64,000 nucleotides of DNA from Pleomorphomonas oryzae DSM 16300. Its GTDB lineage: Bacteria; Pseudomonadota; Alphaproteobacteria; Rhizobiales; Pleomorphomonadaceae. The stretch is taken from assembly GCF_000422965.1 (NCBI RefSeq), contig NZ_AUHB01000001.1, positions 186,001 to 250,000 on the forward strand. Direction: 5' to 3'. How positions within the stretch are numbered: position 1 is the stretch's first letter; each line of letters begins with the position of its first letter. Below are positions 53,789-63,273 of the stretch, piece by piece. The notes below the pieces were generated by a model, which worked only from the letters and a program-made list of their open reading frames with translations, had not been told where the DNA came from and made no database searches. The position numbers and the translations under genes were made by a program.

Positions 53789-54832
53789 TCACCGGCCGAT
53801 ATCTCCGATCCACTGCGCCCAGCCTTTTTGCGACAGCCTCTCCGCCACATCCGGCAGGCTCCGGCCCGAGTCGGCCAGTTGGCGGACCTCTCGCGGCGAC
53901 AGATCATATTCCCTACGGAACGCCCGACTGAAGTTTTCGGGATTTGGGAAACCGTGGGCAGTGCCGATCTCGGAGATCGACATGTGCCGCCAGTCGACCG
54001 AGCGCAGGGCCTGCAAGGCGCGCTGCAGACGACGTCGGTTCACGTAGGTGGCGAAGCCTCCGACCGGCTCGAACAGCCGGTAGGCTTTCCGTCGCGACAG
54101 GCCAAAGGTCGCGAGCAGGCTGTCGAGCGTCAGGTTGGGATCGAGGAGGTTATCCTCGACGTGGCGCCTCAGGCCGACGAAATGCGCCAGATTGACACCG
54201 GCCATGTTGCGCTCGTCCACATGACCGTTGACGGCGGCGGCAGCAAGGTCGAGGAGCGGGTTGATCACCGCCTCCGCCTCGCGGCGCGACATGTTGTCGA
54301 TCTGTCCGTGAAAGCTCTTCAGGCTTTCGCGAAACAGCGTAACCAGCGGCAGGCCGGCCGGAATGATCCGCATGTGCGAGGCATCGGGGGTCTCAAGCCG
54401 AGGAGACAGGAGCCGACGCGGCACCACAAGGCTGATCTGGTCGAGATCGGTGGTGGTGGTCGAAAGCGGTTGCGCCATGTCGATGACGTAAAGGTCGCCC
54501 TCGCCGGCCACCTCCGAATTGCTGCCCCCGCGCGTTGCACTTCGTCCGGAGAGGTAGAACTGCAGGAGATAGCCGTCCATGCCGTCGCGGGCGATCTTGT
54601 AGCGCGAGCGATCGAAATCCTGCGCCGTGCTCCGCAGCCGGCCAAGCGCCACGTCGCCGGTAAAGGCTGCTTCGACATGGGCGAAAAAGCCCTCCTCCAC
54701 GGTCTTGCGGGGGCGGGAATCGAAAAGAACGCTGATAGCCTCGGTCCAAGCCGGCTGGGCGAGATGGGGTGGCAAGGAGCGCGTATCGAAGCGCGAACGC
54801 AGGACTTTCGAGTCAGGAGAAGCGGCGCTCAT
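53789..54832 (-). CDS. AraC-family transcriptional regulator
   Basis: A 347-residue regulator: an N-terminal cupin-like effector domain of the AraC_binding_2 (FeaR/XylS-like) type, residues 20-200, and a C-terminal double helix-turn-helix, residues 230-330, with LDSLLATFGLSRRKAYRLFE and ISEIGTAHGFPNPENFSRAFR. The end is extended by about 25 residues beyond the second motif. ATG 54832 follows GGATAGAG. It lies downstream of cpdB on the same strand with a terminator-like hairpin between, so it is probably a separate unit. Target genes unknown. Confidence 0.92.
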   Translation of the reverse strand: MSAASPDSKVLRSRFDTRSLPPHLAQPAWTEAISVLFDSRPRKTVEEGFFAHVEAAFTGDVALGRLRSTAQDFDRSRYKIARDGMDGYLLQFYLSGRSATRGGSNSEVAGEGDLYVIDMAQPLSTTTTDLDQISLVVPRRLLSPRLETPDASHMRIIPAGLPLVTLFRESLKSFHGQIDNMSRREAEAVINPLLDLAAAAVNGHVDERNMAGVNLAHFVGLRRHVEDNLLDPNLTLDSLLATFGLSRRKAYRLFEPVGGFATYVNRRRLQRALQALRSVDWRHMSISEIGTAHGFPNPENFSRAFRREYDLSPREVRQLADSGRSLPDVAERLSQKGWAQWIGDIGR

Positions 54833-54947
54833 CTCTATCCGGCGCTCCGGTCATCGCAGGGAAACCGACGGTCTGGATAAATACTCATACGTGGTAAGGA
54901 ATATCAAGCCGCGTTGCGGCCAGGAATGGTCCGACCAGAGACGGTAA

Positions 54948-54969
54948 CGCCCAGCGTTGCCGCTGGGCG
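54948..54969 (-). terminator. Hairpin after cpdB
   Basis: On the minus strand a 9-bp stem CGCCCAGCG/CGCTGGGCG closed by a GCAA tetraloop, 34 bp after the cpdB stop. The tail is short in T, so it may act as a transcript end-protecting hairpin as well as a terminator. Confidence 0.5.
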
Positions 54970-55003
54970 CCCCTTCATTCTTACATCACGGGCGAATGCG
55001 TTC

Positions 55004-56959
55004 TTACGCCACCGTCAGGCGATATTTCGCAAAGCCATCACCGGCGTCGCCAACCTTCTCGACCTTGACGCCAGCCGGCACCGTTTCCAGCGTGGCGTTG
55101 GGGGAATCCGGGAAGGTGACATTGGCCTTCTCCGGCAACTTGGCGATCGACCAGTTGCCGTCGGCCGACGGATTAATGGTCTTGTTGGCGATGATGTAGC
55201 GAACGATGACGTCGCGGTTGCTGTCCGGCCCCTGGAATACCACCGTGCTGCCATCGGCGCCGGGGAAGTGGCCGCCGCCACCGGCGCGGTAGTTGTTGGT
55301 CACCACCAGGAACTCCTGGGTCGGCTCGACCGGCTTGCCCTGGTAGGCGAGGTCGACGATGCGGTGGGCATCCGGCGCCACCACCTTGCCGTCGTTGTCG
55401 TAGCGCTTTGCCTGCGTCACATCGATGCGGTAGGTGACGCCGTCGATGACGTCATAATTATACGAGGGGAAGGATGTGTCGATCAGCGGCTGCTCGTCGG
55501 CTTTCGCCGGGTCGATCCGGTTGAAGATGCCGGCAGAGCGTTCCAGCCACTCCTTCAACTGCTCGCCGGTGACCTTCACGATCCGGATGGTGTTCGGATA
55601 GAGATAGATGTCGGCGACGTTCTTGATGGCGATCGGGCCCTTGGGAACGAAAGTGTAGTAGTCCGGACCGGAACGGCCGCCGCACTTGAAGGGCGCCGCC
55701 GCCGACAGGATCGGCAGGTCCGGCAGACCGGCTGCTTTCGCCTGGGTGGCGCCATACCAAAGCTGCGCCTGGCTGACGATCTGAACCGACGGATCGTCGG
55801 CGACCAGCGCCCAATAGCTGGAAATGGGGGCCGACGTTTCGCCCACCGGCCGGCGAACGTAATCGAGCGTTGCCTCGTGGTCGGCCTTCACCGCCGCGAG
55901 CACGGCCGGCACGGCATCGACACGGGAGACGATTTTCTTGTCAGGCGTGCGCTCGTAGATCGGACGTGCCTCGACCTTGAAGCCGCTGACCTTCCAGCCC
56001 TCACCTTGCTTGGTGAGATCAAGGTCGATAACGCCGAGATGGCTGCCCCAGAAGCCAGGCATTACCGTGGGAATGCCGTTGAGCGTACCCTTCTCGATGT
56101 CGGCGCCATCAATGCCGGCAAAGTCCTTGCCAGGGAAGACGAGATGCTGGTGACCGGTGAAGATGGCATCAATTCCCGGGACCTTCGACAAGAATAGCGC
56201 CGCATTCTCCTCGCCGCCCGACCGCGCCCCGCCGGCAATGCCGGAATGACAGAGAGCGACGACCACGTCCGACTGCTTGCGCAGCGCTGGCAGGTATTTG
56301 CTGGCGGCGTCGACGATATCGATGGTGGTCGCCTTGCCCTCGAGGTTGTCCTTGTCCCACTGGACGATCTGCGGCGGCACGAAACCGATGACGCCGATGC
56401 GCAACACGTGCTCGCCGCCATCGGCGTCGGTCACCTTGGCGTCGAAGATGCGGGTCGGCTCGATTAGCGGCGTGCCGTCGGGCTTCAGAACGTTGGCACA
56501 AACGGCCGGGAATTCGGCGCCGGACAGCGCCTTGCCGAGAAAGTCGAGTCCATAATTGAATTCGTGATTGCCTAGCGTGCCGCAGAGGTAACCAAGGCCA
56601 TTCATCGCTGCGACGATGGGATGCTTGTTGCCGCCGTCGAGACCCTTCTCATAGGCGATATAGTCGCCGAGCGGGCTGCCCTGGATGAGATCGCCGTTGT
56701 CGAACAGGATGGCATTGTGCGCCTCGTCGCGGGCGGCGGCGATCAACGCAGCCGTCTTGGCGAGGCCGACCGTGTCGTCCGCCTTATCGCGATAATAATC
56801 GTAAGGGTAGATGTTGACGTGCAGGTCGCTGGTCGCCATCAGGCGCAGGCGAACAGTCGGATCGGAGGCTGCGGCAGCGACAGCGGGAACAAAAGCGACG
56901 AGCGCGCCGGCAGCAGTAGCCAGCAACAGTTGACGACGGCTGAGACGATGGATCGGCAT
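55004..56959 (-). CDS. cpdB: 2',3'-cyclic-nucleotide 2'-phosphodiesterase/3'-nucleotidase
   Basis: Periplasmic bifunctional enzyme (EC 3.1.4.16/3.1.3.6) degrading extracellular RNA products, 651 residues as expected. The N-terminus HRLSRRQLLLATAAGALVAF carries a twin-arginine signal, so export after folding with its metals is likely. Metallophosphatase motifs are ATSDLHVN, FDNGDLIQGSPLG, LGNHEFNYG, CHSGI and TGHQHLVFPG; the C-terminal 5'-nucleotidase domain has the substrate-binding NNYRAGGGG. AGGAGA precedes ATG 56959. It lies 31 bp after the GNAT gene on the same strand. Confidence 0.94.
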   Translation of the reverse strand: MPIHRLSRRQLLLATAAGALVAFVPAVAAAASDPTVRLRLMATSDLHVNIYPYDYYRDKADDTVGLAKTAALIAAARDEAHNAILFDNGDLIQGSPLGDYIAYEKGLDGGNKHPIVAAMNGLGYLCGTLGNHEFNYGLDFLGKALSGAEFPAVCANVLKPDGTPLIEPTRIFDAKVTDADGGEHVLRIGVIGFVPPQIVQWDKDNLEGKATTIDIVDAASKYLPALRKQSDVVVALCHSGIAGGARSGGEENAALFLSKVPGIDAIFTGHQHLVFPGKDFAGIDGADIEKGTLNGIPTVMPGFWGSHLGVIDLDLTKQGEGWKVSGFKVEARPIYERTPDKKIVSRVDAVPAVLAAVKADHEATLDYVRRPVGETSAPISSYWALVADDPSVQIVSQAQLWYGATQAKAAGLPDLPILSAAAPFKCGGRSGPDYYTFVPKGPIAIKNVADIYLYPNTIRIVKVTGEQLKEWLERSAGIFNRIDPAKADEQPLIDTSFPSYNYDVIDGVTYRIDVTQAKRYDNDGKVVAPDAHRIVDLAYQGKPVEPTQEFLVVTNNYRAGGGGHFPGADGSTVVFQGPDSNRDVIVRYIIANKTINPSADGNWSIAKLPEKANVTFPDSPNATLETVPAGVKVEKVGDAGDGFAKYRLTVA

Positions 56960-56990
56960 GGCTGTCTCCTGAATGAAATCCCGTTGCGGG

Positions 56991-57737
56991 CTAAAGCGTC
57001 GATGCGGCGCCGAACGACCTGAAATCCTGGAGCCGCTTTTTTTGTCGTCCTTCGACATCGAAGTTGTCGGGCCGCAGCCAAGCCTCGAAAGAAGCCTTCA
57101 AGGCCGGCCAGTCGCTGTCGATCACCGAGAACCACGCGGTATCACGGTTGCGTCCCTTGACGATGACGGCTTGGCGGAAGGTGCCTTCATAGCTGAATCC
57201 CAACCGTTCGGCGGCTTTCATCGATGGTGCGTTGAGGGCGTTGCACTTCCACTCGTAGCGGCGATAGCCGAGGTCTTCGAAGGCGTGCTTCATCAGCAGG
57301 TATTGCGCCTCGGTGGAGACGGGCGACCGCTGCATCAACGGCGACCATGCCACCCAGCCGACTTCGATGGAGCCGTTGGCCGGGTCGATGCGAAGATAGG
57401 ATACAATGCCCACCGCCCTGCTGCTCGCCTTGTCCACCGCAGCAAAGAACAGCGGGTCTTCGGACGGAATCATTGAGCCGACCAACGTGGCGAAGTCGGC
57501 CTCGCTGTCGAAGGGGCCGACGGCCAGATAGGTCCACATCCGGCCGCTCTTGTCGGCGGAGTAAGCGATGAAGAGATCCTGCACATGATCGGTCGACAGG
57601 GGCTCGAGCCGCACCGCCCGCCCTTCCATCACTGTGCGGGACGGACGCGGGCGCGGCGTCCAGCCGACAACCACTGGTCCGACGGGATCACCGTTGCCGT
57701 CCAGCTCGTGAGACCTCATATCCTTCCCCTCGGCCAT
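56991..57737 (-). CDS. GNAT-family N-acetyltransferase (RimJ/RimL-like)
   Basis: A 248-residue acetyltransferase. Typical segments are VRLEPLSTDHVQDLF at the fold start, GSIEVGWVAWSPLMQRSPVSTEA (acetyl-CoA-side strands) and NAPSMKAAERLGFSYEGTFR, the C-terminal GNAT block. It acts on an amino group of a protein, antibiotic or metabolite; substrate unknown. ATG 57737 lies 6 bp after the dxs stop, so it is probably co-transcribed with dxs. A second ATG at 57719 with GAGGGGAAGG in front is an alternative start. Confidence 0.88.
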   Translation of the reverse strand: MAEGKDMRSHELDGNGDPVGPVVVGWTPRPRPSRTVMEGRAVRLEPLSTDHVQDLFIAYSADKSGRMWTYLAVGPFDSEADFATLVGSMIPSEDPLFFAAVDKASSRAVGIVSYLRIDPANGSIEVGWVAWSPLMQRSPVSTEAQYLLMKHAFEDLGYRRYEWKCNALNAPSMKAAERLGFSYEGTFRQAVIVKGRNRDTAWFSVIDSDWPALKASFEAWLRPDNFDVEGRQKKRLQDFRSFGAASTL

Positions 57738-57743
57738 TTTGCC

Positions 57744-59666
57744 TTATTTTCCGATCACGCCGGCCAGCTCGATCCGACTCCGTCCAAGGGCAGCGAGTAC
57801 CGCCTGAACGATGCCATGCGCATCGAGACCCGCATCGGCATACATGCGCTCCGGCTTGTCATGGTCGACGAAGGTGTCCGGCAACGTCAGCGAACGGAAC
57901 CGGAAGCCACGGTCGAAACGACCATCATCAATCAGCGCTTGAGCGACCTGGCTGCCAAAGCCGCCGGTCGAACCTTCCTCAACGGTGATCAGTAGCTCGT
58001 GGTGGGCGGCGAGCTGACGGATCAGCGCGCGGTCAAGCGGCTTGGCGAAGCGCGCATCGGCCACCGTGGCTGGCAGACCGAAGGTAGCGAGCTCTTCAGC
58101 CGCTTTCAGCGCTTCGGCGAGACGCGTGCCGAAGGAAAGAATGGCCACCTTGCTGCCTTCGGTGACAATGCGGCCGCGGCCGATCTCCAGCAGCTGCCCC
58201 CGCGCTGGCAATTCGACGCCAGCACCCTCGCCACGCGGATAACGGAAGGCGATGGGACCGTCGTCATAAGCCACGGCGGTGGCGACCATATGCCGAAGCT
58301 CAGCTTCATCGCCGGGCGCCATCACCACCATATTGGGCAGACAGGCAAGAAAGGCAGTATCGAAGGCGCCGGCATGAGTCGCGCCGTCGGCACCAACGAA
58401 ACCGGCACGATCGATCGGCAGACGAACGGGGAGATTCTGCAGCGCCACGTCGTGCACGACCTGATCGTAGGCACGCTGCAAAAAGGTGGAATAGATGGCG
58501 CAGAACGGCTTCAGGCCTTCAGTAGCCATGCCCGCCGCGAAGGTAACGGCATGCTGCTCGGCAATGCCGACATCGAACATGCGATCGGGAAAGGCCTCAG
58601 CGAACAGGTCGAGCCCGGTGCCGGCCGGCATGGCGGCGGTGATGCCGACGATGCGCTCGTCGCGCTGCCCCTCATCGACCAGCGTTTCGCCGAACACCTG
58701 GGTATAGCTCGGCGCGTTGGCCTTGGGCTTGACCTGGGCGCCGGTCACCACATCGAACCGGCTGACGCCGTGATACTTGTCGGCCGCCGCCTCAGCCGGC
58801 GGATAGCCCTTGCCTTTCTTGGTCACGACATGCAGCAGCACCGGCCCGTCCTTGGCATTGCGGACGTTGCGCAGCACGGGCAGCAGGTGTGAGAGATTGT
58901 GACCGTCGATGGGGCCGACATAATAAAAGCCCAGCTCTTCGAACAGCGTGCCGCCGGTCAGGAAACCGCGCGCGTATTCCTCGGCCCGCTGCGCCTTCTG
59001 GCGAAGGCCCTTCGGCAGGTTGAAGGCGAGCTGCTTCATCGCCTCGCGCAGCGTCAGATAGGTCGGCCCGGACACGAGGCGCGCCAGATAAGCACTCATG
59101 GCGCCGGTCGGCGGGGCAATCGACATGTCGTTGTCGTTGAGGATGACGACGAGGCGGCTGTCCATGGCGCCGGCGTTGTTCATGGCCTCATAGGCCATGC
59201 CCGCCGACATGGCGCCGTCGCCGATGACGGCAATCACCTGATTGTCGTCACCCTTCAGATCGCGCGCCACGGCCATACCGAGGCCGGCGGAAATCGAGGT
59301 TGAAGAATGACCTGCGCCGAACGGGTCGAAGACGCTTTCGGTGCGCTTGGTGAAGCCGGAGAGACCACCGCCCTGGCGCAAGGTGCGGATGTCGTCGCGC
59401 CGGCCGGTTAGAATTTTATGCGGATAGGCCTGATGGCCGACGTCCCAGATCAGCCGATCGCGCGGCGTGTCGAACACCGCATGCAACGCCACCGTCAGTT
59501 CGACCACGCCCAGCCCGGCACCGAGATGGCCGCCGGTTACCGACACCGCGTCGATCATCTCGGCGCGCACTTCGGCCGCAAGCTGCTCAAGCTCGGCAAC
59601 CGACAGCACCTTGAGATCGTCAGGCGACAATACCTTGTCGAGGAGCGGAGTGGCGGGACGCGGCAA
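57744..59666 (-). CDS. dxs: 1-deoxy-D-xylulose-5-phosphate synthase
   Basis: Thiamine-diphosphate enzyme for the first step of the MEP isoprenoid pathway, which also supplies pyridoxal and thiamine precursors (EC 2.2.1.7). It has 640 residues, as usual. Motifs: [29 protein letters not shown], the ThDP-metal site [22 protein letters not shown], and the transketolase domain with [16 protein letters not shown]. The start appears to be TTG 59666; no ATG or GTG lies between the upstream in-frame stop and the conserved [11 protein letters not shown]. The GNAT gene follows. Confidence 0.96.
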   Translation of the reverse strand: MPRPATPLLDKVLSPDDLKVLSVAELEQLAAEVRAEMIDAVSVTGGHLGAGLGVVELTVALHAVFDTPRDRLIWDVGHQAYPHKILTGRRDDIRTLRQGGGLSGFTKRTESVFDPFGAGHSSTSISAGLGMAVARDLKGDDNQVIAVIGDGAMSAGMAYEAMNNAGAMDSRLVVILNDNDMSIAPPTGAMSAYLARLVSGPTYLTLREAMKQLAFNLPKGLRQKAQRAEEYARGFLTGGTLFEELGFYYVGPIDGHNLSHLLPVLRNVRNAKDGPVLLHVVTKKGKGYPPAEAAADKYHGVSRFDVVTGAQVKPKANAPSYTQVFGETLVDEGQRDERIVGITAAMPAGTGLDLFAEAFPDRMFDVGIAEQHAVTFAAGMATEGLKPFCAIYSTFLQRAYDQVVHDVALQNLPVRLPIDRAGFVGADGATHAGAFDTAFLACLPNMVVMAPGDEAELRHMVATAVAYDDGPIAFRYPRGEGAGVELPARGQLLEIGRGRIVTEGSKVAILSFGTRLAEALKAAEELATFGLPATVADARFAKPLDRALIRQLAAHHELLITVEEGSTGGFGSQVAQALIDDGRFDRGFRFRSLTLPDTFVDHDKPERMYADAGLDAHGIVQAVLAALGRSRIELAGVIGK

Positions 59667-59786
59667 TCCAAAAATCCGTGAAATTACGAGGGCAAACCTC
59701 TCACCCTCAGATATCAGTCAATCACAGTCTCATCAATTCGCAAGCGTCGTGTTTATCAAGCTAAATTGCGGCAGATGCAGGGACAC

Positions 59787-60245
59787 TCATCGAGCGAGAC
59801 CAAACTGGATTTCGATGAGATGATAGGGCGACCCCGGCCCACGCCAGTCATGATAGACCTCGCGGCTCTCACCGGAAAAGACATGCCGTGACTGCTCGAT
59901 TTCCGACACCAGTGGCCCATACCCCTTGGAAAACAGCGTTCGCAGCGATCCACGATGCAAAGCTGACGCCGCGATGATCGGCTCAAGATGCCGCACCTCG
60001 AACTGTCCGGCGTAGGCGACGGGGCGCTCGATCGGCAGGCATATCCGCCAGTCGAACGGCGTCTTGCCGTCGCGCGGAAGATTCTGCGAGATGAAAACCC
60101 ATGGGCCGGCCGTCGTCAGGCCCAACTCCTCGGCCTCGGCGAGCATCATCGGACCGAGCTCGGCCGAAACGGCTGCGACATCCCGGATAGAGATCCTCCG
60201 GGCTGCACTCAGCACCCACATGTCCTGGGTTTCAACGATATTCAT
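59787..60245 (-). CDS. GyrI-like small-molecule-binding protein
   Basis: A 152-residue protein resembling the GyrI-like/SOUL effector-binding domain found alone or fused to AraC regulators: FEVRHLEPIIAASALHRGSL in the middle and VYHDWRGPGSPYHLIEIQFG at the end. It has no DNA-binding part. GGGGGAG precedes ATG 60245. It stands between xseB and dxs, which are often neighbours in alphaproteobacteria, so it looks inserted. Ligand and role unknown. Confidence 0.8.
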   Translation of the reverse strand: MNIVETQDMWVLSAARRISIRDVAAVSAELGPMMLAEAEELGLTTAGPWVFISQNLPRDGKTPFDWRICLPIERPVAYAGQFEVRHLEPIIAASALHRGSLRTLFSKGYGPLVSEIEQSRHVFSGESREVYHDWRGPGSPYHLIEIQFGLAR

Positions 60246-60377
60246 CCGCTCCCCCTCTTCTCAGGGGCAAGCTACCGGGCAAATGGCAATCGCCAAGCGA
60301 GGAAATGAGATTTTTTTACTCGATCGACTGGACAAAAGTCGCCGGAGTGGAAAATTCGTCTCCAACGCTGGCCCGGT

Positions 60378-60623
60378 TCACTCTCTATCGAGCGGCTCGA
60401 CGCCAGCCGCAGAGCCATCCCCGGCGATGCGGATCTTCTCGACCTTGGCCTCGGCGGCCTTCAAAAGGCCGTCGCAGTGTTTGCGCAGCGCATCGCCACG
60501 CTCGTAGATGGAGATGCTCTCCTCGAGCGGCACCGAACCCTGCTCAAGCCTGGCGACGATACCTTCGAGTTCCTTCAGGGCCTGCTCGAAGCTGAGGGCG
60601 CTGACGTCGGTGGCAGTGGTCAT
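60378..60623 (-). CDS. xseB: Exodeoxyribonuclease VII small subunit
   Basis: Short helical subunit of ExoVII (EC 3.1.11.6), 81 residues, which degrades single-stranded DNA with XseA. The family core [20 protein letters not shown], then [20 protein letters not shown], is complete. ATG 60623 gives the normal length; an upstream GTG at 60644 adds seven residues and would overlap the pdxH stop by 4 bp. The xseA gene is not in the window. Confidence 0.94.
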   Translation of the reverse strand: MTTATDVSALSFEQALKELEGIVARLEQGSVPLEESISIYERGDALRKHCDGLLKAAEAKVEKIRIAGDGSAAGVEPLDRE

Positions 60624-60640
60624 TCTCGGCGGCCTTTCGA

Positions 60641-61249
60641 TCACGGATAGAGGCGGGTGCGCGTCCAGCCGCCGTTGCCATCAGGCAGGAAGCGGATGCG
60701 GTCGTGCAGACGGAACAGCCCGTCGCGCCAGAATTCGATGGCAGTCGGCGCCACACGCAGGCCCGACCAATAATCGGGACGTGGAACCGTGCCGACGCCG
60801 AACTTGAGGCCCCACTCGGCCACCGCCTTTTCAAGGGCGAAGCGGCTTTCCAGCGGGCGCGATTGCTTGGAAGCCCAGGCGCCAATCCGGCTGCCGCGGT
60901 CGCGGCTCTGGAAATAGGCGTCCGCCTCTTCCTTCGACACTTCGGAGACATTGCCACGCACCCGCACCTGGCGCTTGAGGCTCTTCCAGTGAAACAGCAG
61001 CGCCGCCTTGCGGGTCTTCAGAATCTGCTCGCCCTTGGCGGAACCGAAGTTGGTGTAGAAGACGAAGCCGCGCTCGTCGAAGCCCTTGAGCAGCACCATG
61101 CGCGCATCTGGCAATCCGTCCTCATCGACCGTGGCCAGCGCCATGGCGTTGGGATCGTTCGGCTCGCTCTTCTCAGCTTCCTTCATCCAGCTGACGAACA
61201 GCTGATACGGCTCTGAGGCTTCGGTGAAATCGGGCTCGGAACTGGACAT
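60641..61249 (-). CDS. pdxH: Pyridoxamine/pyridoxine 5'-phosphate oxidase
   Basis: FMN enzyme making pyridoxal 5'-phosphate (EC 1.4.3.5), 202 residues. Motifs: [50 protein letters not shown] (FMN-binding Arg/Lys), [11 protein letters not shown] and the PLP-binding C-terminus [17 protein letters not shown] to RTRLYP. ATG 61249 has GACGAGAG upstream; ATG 61270 is possible but unconserved. It is divergent from the dnaJ-like gene. Confidence 0.96.
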   Translation of the reverse strand: MSSSEPDFTEASEPYQLFVSWMKEAEKSEPNDPNAMALATVDEDGLPDARMVLLKGFDERGFVFYTNFGSAKGEQILKTRKAALLFHWKSLKRQVRVRGNVSEVSKEEADAYFQSRDRGSRIGAWASKQSRPLESRFALEKAVAEWGLKFGVGTVPRPDYWSGLRVAPTAIEFWRDGLFRLHDRIRFLPDGNGGWTRTRLYP

Positions 61250-61368
61250 CTCTCGTCGGCGCCTCGTCATGCTGGCTGGCCGGCGGCCAGATTCGCGCAA
61301 GCGTCCGACCGGCATATAGCCACATCCCGGCCGGCGACAACCTCTGACACATCTTGTTCGAAAAGATT

Positions 61369-61395
61369 TTGTCAAAGCCGTCCGCCCCGTATAAT
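61369..61395 (+). promoter_or_regulatory. Candidate promoter of the dnaJ-like operon
   Basis: TTGTCA (61369-61374), 15 bp, TATAAT (61390-61395), the latter a perfect -10. The spacer is short by one or two bases. Located 96 bp upstream of the start codon. Confidence 0.45.
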
Positions 61396-61491
61396 GGCAC
61401 ACTCTGGAACGGAACGTGATCGGGCATTACATGCTTGGCAGAACCTTGGCGCCACCGTGCGCCATCATCCATTTGAAGAGGGCCAACCAGC

Positions 61492-62490
61492 ATGCGTGAT
61501 CCGTATGAGGTCTTGGGCGTGCCCAAGAGCGCGGACGAAGCGACGATCAAGAAGGCTTACCGTAAGCTCGCCAAGCAGCATCATCCGGATGCCAACAAGA
61601 ACGATCCGCGTTCCAAGGAACGCTTCTCCGAGGTGAACTCGGCCTATGAAATCGTCGGCGACAAGGACAAGCGCCGTCAATTCGACGCCGGCGAAATCGA
61701 CGCCGACGGCAAGCCGCGCTTTACCGGGTTCGAGGGTTTCGGTGGCGCGGGCGGCATGGGCGGCGGCGGTTTCCGGCAGGCAGGCGGCCGGCCGACCGAT
61801 GACATTCTGCACGACATTTTCGGCGACGCTTTCGCCAACTTCGCAGGCGGCGCGGCCCGAGGTGGCGCGCGCGGCGGCCGGCGCGGCGGTGGGTTCTCCG
61901 GCTTTGAAGGTTTCACCTCTGCAGGCGCAGCCGGACCGGGCGCGGGCGCCACGGGATCAACCAAGGGCGCCGACGTCATGGTGACCGCACGGGTCCGTCT
62001 CGAAGACATCGTCGGCTCCGGCAAGGTGCGGATATCCCTGCCGAGCGGCAAGTCGCTCGACGCCAAGATTCCCGCCGGCTTCGAGCCAGGCCAGCAGCTC
62101 CGCCTCAAGGGTCAGGGCGGCGACGGCACACCGCCGGGCGACGCCATTGCCATTCTGGTTTACGAGCCGCATGCCCTGTTCCGGCCGGATGGCTACAACC
62201 TGCGCCTCGACCTGCCCGTCACGCTCGACGAGGCGGTGCTGGGCGGCAAGGTACGGGTGCCGACGCTGGAAGGCGCCGTGGACATGACCATCCCAGCCGG
62301 CGTGACCGGTTCGAAGGCTTTCCGCCTGCGGGGCAAGGGCCTGCCGGATAAGAAAGGCGTGCGGGGCGATATCTTCGTCACGCCGCGCATCGTGCTGCCG
62401 GACGGGGCCGATGCCGGCCTTGAAAAGCTGATGGAGCGCTGGCGTGAAGTGCGTCCCTATGACGTGCGCGGACCGGAATTTTCTTCATGA
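61492..62490 (+). CDS. DnaJ-like co-chaperone without zinc finger (CbpA/DjlA-type class B)
   Basis: J-domain protein of 332 residues. J-domain at 1-70 with the DnaK-stimulating HPD in KQHHPDANKND; then a Gly/Phe-rich linker (70-150); then a C-terminal substrate-binding and dimerisation domain (VMVTARVRLEDIVGSGKVRI, LRLKGQGGDG, MTIPAGVTGSKAFRLRGKG). No CxxCxGxG repeats, so it is not DnaJ itself. It helps DnaK fold or rescue proteins. Its stop overlaps the start of the DUF1499 gene (ATGA). A -10-like TATAAT lies upstream. Confidence 0.93.
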   Translation: MRDPYEVLGVPKSADEATIKKAYRKLAKQHHPDANKNDPRSKERFSEVNSAYEIVGDKDKRRQFDAGEIDADGKPRFTGFEGFGGAGGMGGGGFRQAGGRPTDDILHDIFGDAFANFAGGAARGGARGGRRGGGFSGFEGFTSAGAAGPGAGATGSTKGADVMVTARVRLEDIVGSGKVRISLPSGKSLDAKIPAGFEPGQQLRLKGQGGDGTPPGDAIAILVYEPHALFRPDGYNLRLDLPVTLDEAVLGGKVRVPTLEGAVDMTIPAGVTGSKAFRLRGKGLPDKKGVRGDIFVTPRIVLPDGADAGLEKLMERWREVRPYDVRGPEFSS

Positions 62491-63272
62491 GCCGTCTGCC
62501 GCCGCTGCCGCTGCCGCCGGCACGCGGCGCCCGTCCCGCACGTTTTCTGGCTAGCCTCGCCTTCATGGTGATGGTGGTGGGGATCGCGTCCCGCCACCTC
62601 GATTTCATATCGAGCGCCACCATGTACGCCGCGGTCATCGTCGGCCTGCTGCTCGGCCTCGCGGCACTCGGCGTGGTTTCAGTCACGGTGCGCGACGTCT
62701 GGCACGAGGGACGGCGCGGCGCCAACAGTGCGTTTGGCTCGCTGCTGCTGATCATCGCTACCTTCTCGCCGCTGATCGGCGGCCTTGCCGCCTATATCGC
62801 CTATCCCGCCCTCGACAGCGTTTCGACCGACACGGACGACCCGCCGGCCGCGCCCGCCGGCTTCAAGCAGGTGGCGCTGCCGATCGATCTGCGTGCCGCG
62901 CCCGATGACGCTCCCTCCTTGCAGGAAGACGCTTATCCCGATCTGACGACGCAGGCCGCCGATCTCTCCACCGTCGAGGCCTACGCGCTTGCCCGACAGA
63001 CCACCGACGATCTCGGATGGACGATCCGGCTGGCCGAAGAGCCCGATACCGAAGCAGCGAGCGGCCGGATCGAAGCCGAGGCACGGTCGATGGTGCTGGG
63101 CACCCAAGAGGATATCGTTGTTCGCATCCGTCCCGGTGACGGTGGTGGAAGCCGTATCGACGTTCGTTCGCTGAGCCGGGTGGCCATGCCTGATCTCGGC
63201 GAAAACGCCCGCCATGTCGGCGACTTCATCGCCCGTTTCGCTGAAATGTCCCGGCGGCAGGACGCCAACTAA
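62487..63272 (+). CDS. DUF1499 membrane protein
   Basis: A 261-residue protein: three or four hydrophobic segments in the first 110 residues, then a soluble DUF1499 domain (about 145-255) with DLGWTIRLAEEPDT, RIEAEARSMVLGTQEDIVVR and SRIDVRSLSRVAMPDLGENA. The function of DUF1499 is unknown. ATG 62487 overlaps the dnaJ-like stop by 4 bp, so it is translated with that gene. It is convergent with the MBL gene, whose stop is 1 bp away. Confidence 0.88.
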   Translation: MSRLPPLPLPPARGARPARFLASLAFMVMVVGIASRHLDFISSATMYAAVIVGLLLGLAALGVVSVTVRDVWHEGRRGANSAFGSLLLIIATFSPLIGGLAAYIAYPALDSVSTDTDDPPAAPAGFKQVALPIDLRAAPDDAPSLQEDAYPDLTTQAADLSTVEAYALARQTTDDLGWTIRLAEEPDTEAASGRIEAEARSMVLGTQEDIVVRIRPGDGGGSRIDVRSLSRVAMPDLGENARHVGDFIARFAEMSRRQDAN

Positions 63273-63273
63273 A

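Noticed and set aside
53720-56197. Plus-strand frames of 386 and 427 codons
   Set aside because: Antisense to the AraC regulator and to cpdB; neither has family features.
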